From NCBI GenBank assembly GCA_019695185.1, contig JAIBAN010000008.1, forward strand, positions 78,354 through 142,353: DNA of 64,000 bases, given 5' to 3'. Position 1 is the stretch's first letter. The number at the start of each line of letters is the position of its first letter. This stretch comes from Blastocatellia bacterium (GTDB taxonomy: Bacteria > Acidobacteriota > Blastocatellia > Chloracidobacteriales > Chloracidobacteriaceae). The translations under genes were made by a program, and so were the position numbers. Positions 1 to 7,400 of the stretch are shown here, in pieces. The notes below the pieces were generated by a model. It was not told where the DNA came from and made no database searches. It worked only from the letters and a program-made list of their open reading frames with translations.

Positions 1-2
1 AA

Positions 3-194
3 TACACCGTGCGCAAGGCTTCGCAACAGGGCTTTTTCCGCAACATGGTGAGCGGCGAAGGCTTTGTCTGTGAATATGTCGGGCCGGGCGAAATCTTTCT
101 GCAAACCCGGAATCTGGCAGCTTTTGCCGGTATTTTGCGCCCCTTCTTCCCGTCCCAGGGCAGCGGTGGCGGCGGATTCAAGGTTGAATTTTAA
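3..194 (+). CDS. AIM24 family protein, 3' end only (5' truncated by window edge)
   Basis: Only the last 63 codons are inside the window; the reading frame is open to the left edge and no start is visible. The tail carries a Gly-rich segment (VSGEGFVCEYVGPGEIFLQT) followed by a Leu/Ala helix and a GSGGGGFKVEF terminus. This is how AIM24/TIGR00266-type proteins end: an EG-F-x-C/G-x-GPG turn, then a Q-T-R-N-L motif and a poly-Gly tail. Bacterial AIM24 proteins are small beta-structured proteins of unclear function. The 3' end and the bases after it resemble a second stretch near 10740-10890, so the region has been duplicated. Family assignment rests on the C-terminal signature alone. Confidence 0.7.
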   Translation, partial: YTVRKASQQGFFRNMVSGEGFVCEYVGPGEIFLQTRNLAAFAGILRPFFPSQGSGGGGFKVEF

Positions 195-329
195 CTTCTT
201 CCCAAGGAAACCCGAGGGTGTGTGGCCAGACCACTGGAACCCGCCCTCGGTTCCTCTTTTTCAGCCGGTTTCCTGCTTGTGAAACTTCCTCCCACATTGG
301 AATCACATTGTTTTCTTAACGGAACAGAA

Positions 330-525
330 TTGGGAAATTTGGAGTGCGGGGACTTGTCACCGCTTTGTTTTTCGGCGACTTGTCGCCGAATTCGGCTTCT
401 GATGTTTCCAGACTGATAGTTGCAATTTGTGGCCCAACTCGGTGTTTCCTGTTTTTGGTCAGGAGGTGGCGACAAGTCGCCACCAATGAAAGCGGTGACA
501 AGTCCCCGCACTCCAAATTTCCCAA
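330..525. mobile_element. MITE-like element with 35-bp perfect terminal inverted repeats
   Basis: Bases 330-364 and 491-525 are exact reverse complements (35 of 35). They begin TTGGGAAATTTGGAGTGCGG and end in ACTTGTCACCGCT. Inside each arm lies a smaller near-palindrome, GGCGACTTGTCGCC or GGCGACAAGTCGCC. The 196-bp unit has no credible gene. A shortened copy lies at about 26225-26326 and a half copy at 29678-29727, so it is a dispersed family. Flanking target-site duplications were not seen. It lies just beyond the stop codon of the kinase gene at 534-3677. Confidence 0.8.
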
Positions 526-533
526 CCTCATGC

Positions 534-3500
534 TCAAAGCGTTCCGGCCAATGCCGACAGAAGCTCTTTATGTAAGACGGCCACGGTTTGCCAGCGGTCT
601 GCCGGGTTTTTGCAAAGGCACTTTTCAATCACGGCTCCCAACCGACGGGAGACGGCATCTTCCGTCGGAAAATGATATTCACCGTAGAGTGTTTCCTGGA
701 GCAATCCAGTGTAGGTTTGGCTGGTAAAAGGTCGTTTCCCGGTGAACATTTCAGCCATCAGCACACCCAAAGCAAAAATATCGCTCCGGGCATCCACCGG
801 GTCCCCGACCATTTGTTCGGGTGCCATATAGCCAAAGGTGCCCATTATCATCCCCGGTGCAGTCAAACTCTCCAATTTGTCCACCTCCAGAGGTTGCAGC
901 CGGGCCAGCCCAAAATCGAGGATTTTGACGGTGGCACCTGATTTTCCACTTGGCACCACCAGAATATTTTCCGGCTTCAAATCCCGATGCACCACCCCGG
1001 CTTCATGGGCTTGCTGGATTGCTTCCAGCAGGGGCCGAAGGTACCCGGTGGCTTCGTTGCAGGCCAATTTTCCCTGCTGTTTGAGCACCTCCCGGAGTGT
1101 GCTCCCGGCAACATATTCCATCACCAGAAAGGCAATTTCCGGGCTGATGTGGCCAAAATCAAAGACGGTTACAATTCCCGGATGACTAAGCCGCGCGGCT
1201 GCTCGTGCCTCACGTTCAAAGCGCCGCAAAATGCCAGGGTCGTTCCCTATCCGGTTGATGAGGATTTTGAGCGCCACCCGCCGCCCCAGCCGCAGGTCGG
1301 TGGCTTCATAGACCGCCCCCATGCCACCTTTCCCCAGTAATCGTTCAAGCCGGTACTTCCCTTCCACCACCCGTTCCACCGGAAGCGTTATTTTGAGTTC
1401 GGCCCGGTCGGTGGGACAGTGGGTGAGAACCGCATCAAAACAAGTTCCGCACAGTGGGCATTCCCGAAAAACCGCGATGTTCTGTTCCGCCAGCCGGGTC
1501 ACCATGTCGCGTTTGGCCTGTTCCTCGGCATTGACCTGCCCTCGAAGTCGAATGATTTCATGCACGACTCCCATCTGTTGAATGGCTGCTGCCAGCAAAC
1601 GCCGGTCGGTGGAGGAATAGGGTTCCTCCGATTTTTTTTCCCCCAGCAGGACCAGCCCCGTCAGATGATTGTCAGGATTCATCATGGGAAACAGCAGGCG
1701 GGCTTCCAGTTCCCCCAGCCAGTTCCGTTCAGCTTGGGGAACATGTTCGAGCATCACGGTTGAAACTTCGACCGGGGCCGCCATCCGTTCAACCAGACGC
1801 AGCAACGGCGAATGCTCCTCCAGCGTCAGGGGTCTGCCGGAACCGTCGCTGGAAAACCCCAACGTCAAATCTCTGGTTTGGAATCCTCGGAAAAAAATCA
1901 GCAGCCGTTTGGGGTGGAGCGTGGTTTCAATCGTGCGATTGACCAGCCGGGCAATGTCAGCCATTGAATCCAGCCGTTGAATGTCTTCGACCAATTCCAC
2001 CAGCTTCTGCTCCCGGTCATAGGAAGCCCGAAAGAAACGTCGGTCAATCCATTGCAATAACGTAGTCTGAAAAAACAAACTGAAGCCCGTCACCGCCAGC
2101 AGCACCGGGTACACCGGATTTTGCGTCAGAATCTCCGCCACTGTCCGGTGTGGATTGGTCATGACACTGGCCGCCAGGCCCAGAACCGGCAAAAACAGCA
2201 GCATCCGCAATGAATTCCGGGCCAGCAGATACTTGACTCCCTGTCGGATGACCACCGTCAGGTCAAACAGCCGGCGGGTTCGAATCAGATACACCAGCGT
2301 CAACGGAACCACCAGCACAAACATGCCTCCGGCATGCAACAGCCTGAAACCCCATCGCTCGGCCCCGACATAAAAGAAAGTTTGTGCCAACAGAAACGGA
2401 ATTGCGGCAATGGCCACACTGAACATCAGCCATTTAATCCGCCGATGTTCGTCCGGGTTGCGAACCAACCGGAAATTCCGCAGGATGACCGCCAGTATGG
2501 AAAGAATCCCGACCGGTTGATACAACCCCAGGTAACGGCTGACCATTTCCCGTAACGGCAGCGTGTCAAGATAGAAACCGACTTTTTCAGCAGCACTGAT
2601 TCCCGTCACCCCAAAATCCAGCCACCCCCCAAAGGCTGCCAGGGCCAATGCCCAGAAATACAGCAGCAACCCCAACCCTGACCAAAACCGCCGGGGCGGG
2701 ACACTCGTGGCAAAACGATAACAAATGTGAAAGTTGAGCGCGGTTTCAAACCATGTGACGGCATTTAACAGGCGGCACGCTGCCAAATCCATTCCTTGTA
2801 AGAAAACCGCAACGTTGGCAAAACAATTTTGAGCCTGCGTCAAAGCAATCAGGAATAAAGCCAGCGTGACCAGTTGCGGCAAGGGTTCGGCAGGTTTGAA
2901 AAGTCCGACCAACAACGCGCACGCGGTACAGATGGCACCCACTGCGAGCAAAATCCACAGGGGCCAAATCGGACGGTTTGCCGGGCCTAACGTCGCATTC
3001 AAAGTATATTCAACAATCCGCTCACTCCGTTCCACCCGCACCCTGTAGGAACCGCCCCCCGGATGGAGAAGCTGATGAACCCCTCGCCCCAGCCTTCCAT
3101 AGCGGGTATCGTCCTCCAGGGCCAAGAGCCTGTCTCCCGGCTGGAGCTTCCCGGCTGCCGGTCCTTGCGGATTGACTTCCGCAACGTACCAGCCTTCGGC
3201 CCGACTGGTTTGGGTCCAACCATAATCCAGGCTGCGGCCACCGAATTTGTTGAGCACCAATCCAGCCCACCCAAGCACCACCAGAGTTCCCACCGCAAGT
3301 GTGACTGTCACCCAGACAAAAGGCTGGATAGGACGCGGCCGGGGCTCCAACACCGACTCCTGCAAAGCTGGAGATGGTCCCCCCCAGGTTTGCGTGGGAA
3401 CTTCAGTTCTGGCTGGCGCATTTTGATTGGGACCGGTGGAAACCGGTACGGGAGGCCGGGACCGGTTCCGGGCCAGCCAACCGGCGGCCAAGTCTCCCGG

Positions 3501-3677
3501 TGGTGTGTCAAGAAACGAATCGGCAGCCGCATCGCTTTCCAACAAAGCCAACACTTCGGCTTTCAGTTCAGCATCTGAACCGCATTCACGCTCCACCCAA
3601 GGCAATCGTTCACCCGAGGGCAATTCCAATGCAGCATGATAAAGCTGTTCAATCCGGTTCCAGCGTTCAGGAGTCAT
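534..3677 (-). CDS. Membrane Ser/Thr protein kinase with PDZ-like, multi-TM and GAF-like sensor region
   Basis: This 1047-residue protein has its kinase domain at the C-terminus (about 775-1040), the reverse of the common order. The kinase has a Gly-rich loop (LGKGGMGAVY, 781-790), the ATP-binding Lys in VALKIL, a catalytic loop HRDLKPEN (897-904), DFGLA (921-925) and an APE motif in GYMAPEQM. Upstream are a short helical N-terminus resembling the region that often precedes acidobacterial kinases, a first TM helix (about 120-142), a PDZ-like segment (155-220), several further TM helices (235-540), a GAF-like segment (555-705) and a four-Cys zinc-binding motif, CPLCGTC...CP (740-755). The start overlaps the stop of the sigma-factor gene by ATGA, so the two are translationally coupled; the kinase may control that sigma factor. 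The signal sensed is unknown. Confidence 0.9.
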   Translation of the reverse strand: MTPERWNRIEQLYHAALELPSGERLPWVERECGSDAELKAEVLALLESDAAADSFLDTPPGDLAAGWLARNRSRPPVPVSTGPNQNAPARTEVPTQTWGGPSPALQESVLEPRPRPIQPFVWVTVTLAVGTLVVLGWAGLVLNKFGGRSLDYGWTQTSRAEGWYVAEVNPQGPAAGKLQPGDRLLALEDDTRYGRLGRGVHQLLHPGGGSYRVRVERSERIVEYTLNATLGPANRPIWPLWILLAVGAICTACALLVGLFKPAEPLPQLVTLALFLIALTQAQNCFANVAVFLQGMDLAACRLLNAVTWFETALNFHICYRFATSVPPRRFWSGLGLLLYFWALALAAFGGWLDFGVTGISAAEKVGFYLDTLPLREMVSRYLGLYQPVGILSILAVILRNFRLVRNPDEHRRIKWLMFSVAIAAIPFLLAQTFFYVGAERWGFRLLHAGGMFVLVVPLTLVYLIRTRRLFDLTVVIRQGVKYLLARNSLRMLLFLPVLGLAASVMTNPHRTVAEILTQNPVYPVLLAVTGFSLFFQTTLLQWIDRRFFRASYDREQKLVELVEDIQRLDSMADIARLVNRTIETTLHPKRLLIFFRGFQTRDLTLGFSSDGSGRPLTLEEHSPLLRLVERMAAPVEVSTVMLEHVPQAERNWLGELEARLLFPMMNPDNHLTGLVLLGEKKSEEPYSSTDRRLLAAAIQQMGVVHEIIRLRGQVNAEEQAKRDMVTRLAEQNIAVFRECPLCGTCFDAVLTHCPTDRAELKITLPVERVVEGKYRLERLLGKGGMGAVYEATDLRLGRRVALKILINRIGNDPGILRRFEREARAAARLSHPGIVTVFDFGHISPEIAFLVMEYVAGSTLREVLKQQGKLACNEATGYLRPLLEAIQQAHEAGVVHRDLKPENILVVPSGKSGATVKILDFGLARLQPLEVDKLESLTAPGMIMGTFGYMAPEQMVGDPVDARSDIFALGVLMAEMFTGKRPFTSQTYTGLLQETLYGEYHFPTEDAVSRRLGAVIEKCLCKNPADRWQTVAVLHKELLSALAGTL

Positions 3678-4240
3678 GGTCGGGAAAGTTCCTTGTGCAA
3701 CCAGGCTTTCGCCAACCGAAAATCCCGCTTGACGGTTTCCGCCGAGACACCCAGAACCTCAGCCGCTTCCTCCAGACTGAGGCCGCCAAAATAGCGCAAC
3801 TCCACCACCTGAGCCTTGCGTGGGTCAAACTCGGCCAGGGCTTGCAAGGCATCATCAAGGGCGACGATTTCCTCTGCGCGCTCACACGACACAATCGCGG
3901 CGTCTTCCAATGCCACCAGATGGGCACCACCACCACGTTTTTCAACGTTGCGGGAACGGGCGTAATCCACCAGCACATGGCGCATGGCCTGTGCTGCCAC
4001 CGCAAAAAAATGGGACCGGTTAGCCCATTGTTTGTCAGGATTCCCAAGCAGTTTCAAATAGGCTTCATGAATCAACGCGGTGGTTTGAAGCGTGTTTCCC
4101 TGCCCCTGACGGTCCATATAGCGTTTGGCCATGGAATGCAACTCGCCGTAAATCAAAGGCAGCAAGCGGTCCAGCGCCGAACGGTCGCCGGCGCTCCAGG
4201 CCATCAATAAAGCTGTTACGTTGAGCGGGTCAGCGGGCAT
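3674..4240 (-). CDS. ECF-type RNA polymerase sigma factor (TIGR02999-like)
   Basis: This 188-residue protein has region 2 (LLPLIYGELHSMAKRYM through FFAVAAQAMRHVLVDYARSR) and region 4 (LEEAAEVLGVSAETVKRDFR, the helix-turn-helix that reads the -35 element). The spacing and the RSHFFAVAAQAMR segment match the ECF group modelled as TIGR02999/Sigma70_ECF, which is common in Acidobacteria and Planctomycetes and is usually encoded beside a membrane Ser/Thr kinase rather than a classical anti-sigma factor. That is the arrangement here: the TGA stop overlaps the ATG of the kinase gene. Kinase control of the sigma factor is inferred from the coupling, not shown by the sequence. Confidence 0.93.
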   Translation of the reverse strand: MPADPLNVTALLMAWSAGDRSALDRLLPLIYGELHSMAKRYMDRQGQGNTLQTTALIHEAYLKLLGNPDKQWANRSHFFAVAAQAMRHVLVDYARSRNVEKRGGGAHLVALEDAAIVSCERAEEIVALDDALQALAEFDPRKAQVVELRYFGGLSLEEAAEVLGVSAETVKRDFRLAKAWLHKELSRP

Positions 4241-4485
4241 GAGAAATCACCAGGCAAAGCCGGTCTGGCCTGCATTTGAACCGATGTGATTGTTGCGGTG
4301 GGGCAAATTATACCCGCCGGCTCCGGTTCTGCCCAACGTCAAATAAAAATTTTTCCACCCCCTTACCTCCTTTGCCCGCAAACCTCGTTTTCCCAGGCAG
4401 GGGAAGTTTTTTCAGATCGACTTTCCCACCCAATACCGGATTTCACCAATTCAAAACCTGGTTTTTACTATTGAGGAGCCCCCCT

Positions 4486-7400
4486 ATGCTTTGGTCCCGC
4501 TTTCAATCCGTTTTCCTGTTGTTCGTCGTGCTGGCCGGCGGTTTGACCCTGACGAGGGTCACGTCACTGGTTTCCTCCGATACCGCCCAGGTCCCGGCGC
4601 GGCGCGAAGCCCTGCGACTCGCGCCAAACTCCACCCCGCCGGAAATCAGGGACATTTCCAAAGCCAAACTTCAGGATGAGTTTGGCAAACTGCCGCTCCG
4701 GTTTGAGCAAAACCACGGCCAAACCGACCCACGGGTAAAATTCATTGCCAAGGGCGCGGGCTACGGAATGTTTTTGACCGACCGGGGAGCGGTGCTTTCC
4801 TTCAATCAGGGTTCAGGGGCCGGAATGCACGCAACTGAAGCAAGAAACGCAACCATCAAGGTGGAATTTGTGGACGGAAACCAGTCCGCGCCCATTGAAG
4901 GTTTGGAACGGCTCGAAACCCGCTCCAATTACTTTACCGGGAATGACCCGGCCAAGTGGCGGACGGATGTCCCCAACTTTGGCCGGGTCCGGTACCGCGC
5001 GGTTTATCCGGGGGTGGATGCGGTGTTTTACGGCAATCAAGGCAAGCTGGAATATGATTTTGTGGTCCAGCCGGGAGCGGATGCCGGTTGCATCAAACTC
5101 CGTTTTGACGGTGCGGAAGCCGTCCGGACGGATGAAACCGGCAACCTGGTCCTGAGCCTGCCCAACGGCGGCACGCTCCGCCAGCACAAACCCGTGATTT
5201 ACCAGGAACGCAACGGTACCCGAACGGCGGTTTCCGGGGTTTATCAACTCTTGGAACCCAAATCGCAAATCGCAAATCGCAAATCGCAAATGGTTGGCTT
5301 TGCCCTGGGTTCCCATGACCCCACGCTGCCACTGGTGATTGACCCGGTGCTGGAATTCGGCACCTTTCTGGGCGGGGCGGGCCTTGATGTGGCAATTGAT
5401 CTGGCCGTGGATGGAACGGGGGCGGCCTATGTCACCGGGTTCACGACCTCCAATGATTTTCCGCTGGCGGCCCCGTTGCAAAACACCAACGGCGGCAGAG
5501 CCGCTTTTGTGACCAAGCTCAACCCGGCGGGCACCGCCTTGATCTATAGCACCTATCTGGGCGGCCCGGCTGCTACCCAAGGGGTGGAAATTGCCGTGGA
5601 CCCAAGCGGCGCGGCCTATCTGACGGGTGAAACGAATAGTGACAGTTTCCCCTTGGTGAACCCAATCCAGGGAACCTTCGGCGGAGCTTCGGACGCGTTT
5701 GTCAGCAAGTTGGCCCCGGCCGGCAATACGCTGGTCTACAGCACCTATCTGGGTGGGGAAGATGCGGATGCGCCCGGTGGAATCGTCCTGGACGCCGCCG
5801 GAGCGGTCTATGTCGCGGGTCGGACTTTTTCCACCGCCTTTCCCACCGTGGGAGCCATCCAGGGAAGCAATGCCGGAGGCACCGATGGGTTTTTGACCAA
5901 AATCAATCCGGGTGGGACGGCCATCGGCTACTCGACCTATCTGGGCGGAGAGAACGAAGACTACCTCTCTGGGGTGGCGGTGGACCCAAGCGGCGCGGCC
6001 TATGTTTGTGGCGAGACCGCTTCAGGAAACTACCCGACCACCGGCGGGGCCTTCCAAATCACCTTTGGGGGCTCCTTTGACGGAGTGGTAACCAAGGTCA
6101 ACCCCGCCGGAACCGCGCTCCAGTTTTCGACCTTTTTGGGAGGCGGCAATGATGAGCGAGCCTTTGGTCTGGCGGTGGACGGCGGCGGAGCGGTGGTGGT
6201 GACCGGCACGACCTTGAGCAACGATTTTCCGCTCCAAAACCCCTTGCAGGGAACCTTCGGCGGAAATCAGGACGCCTTTGTCGCCAAGCTGACCGCCGGC
6301 GGAACCGGTTTGGTTTTTTCCACCTTCCTGGGCGGGGCCAGCGAAGACGTGGGCAACCGGGTGGTGCTGGATGCAGGTGGTGACATCTTTTTCTGCGGTT
6401 ATTCAGATTCTCCGAATTTTCCCCTCGTCAACCCGCTGCAACCCTTTGAACCAGGGAGCGGCACCAACGGAGTGGCGGTTCGGATGAACGCCGCCGGCAG
6501 CGCCCTGCAATTTTCAACCTTTCTCAGCGGAGCGAACTTGGATTCCTGCATCGCCCTGGCCCTGGCCAACAACCGGTTGTATCTGGCCGGTTATACCTAC
6601 TCGACCGATTTTCCCGTCCAGGCCGGTTTATTTCCGCCCAACGGGGTTTCCTTTAGCTCCTTTGATGCTTTTTTGGCCCGCCTCTCGCTCTGCGAAGTGA
6701 ATGCAACCGCCGGCGGGCCGGTGGCCATGTGTCCGAACAGTACCACGCTGCCGCTGGGAGGAAACACGCCCGGACCCAATGAGACCGGCCAGTGGAGCAT
6801 TTTCACTCCCGGCGTGACGGGGAATTTCCTGCCGAGCCCAAATACCCCGAACGCGGTGTTTCAACATACCGGTGGAACCGGTCCATTCCGGTTGCGCTGG
6901 CGCGTCACCAGCACCACGGCCGGATGCGGCAGCGAAACCCTGGTTCCGGTGACACTCACGGCCCCGCCCACCGCTTTTGCCATGACCGGCGGAGGAACCC
7001 TCTGTTTTGGCGACCCTGGTTTGGCCGTGGGTCTGGCCGGTTCGCAAACCGGCGTCAATTATCAACTCTTGCTCAACGGCACGCCCGTTGGAGCGCCGGT
7101 GCCCGGCACGGGGAACGCCATCAGTTTTGGGTTGCAAACCGGGGAGGGCACCTACACGGCCAGCGGAACCTCGGCCAGCGGCACGGGTTGCGCCACCGCC
7201 ATGACCGGCAGCGCCGCGATTGAGCTTTACCCCATGTTGTTCACGGTGGGCGGCGGGGGAACCCGGTGCGCCAACGAGACCACCGCCTTTCCCATCACTC
7301 TTTCCGGCTCGCAAACCTCGCGCCCAACGGCTTACTTTTTGTTACGGGATGGAACCCCCACCGGGCTGACGCTTTTTGGAACCGGAGGACCGCTCACTTT

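Noticed and set aside
191..628. A 145-codon minus-strand open frame over the TIR element
   Set aside because: It is composed of the mobile element arms (ECGDLSP-like peptides) and overlaps the kinase end.
3374..4210. A 278-codon plus-strand open frame across the kinase and sigma-factor genes
   Set aside because: It is the complement of two well-supported coupled genes and has no recognisable protein feature.
4276..4485. An upstream in-frame extension of the SBBP protein
   Set aside because: It has no signal peptide and no ribosome site, whereas the ATG at 4486 has both.
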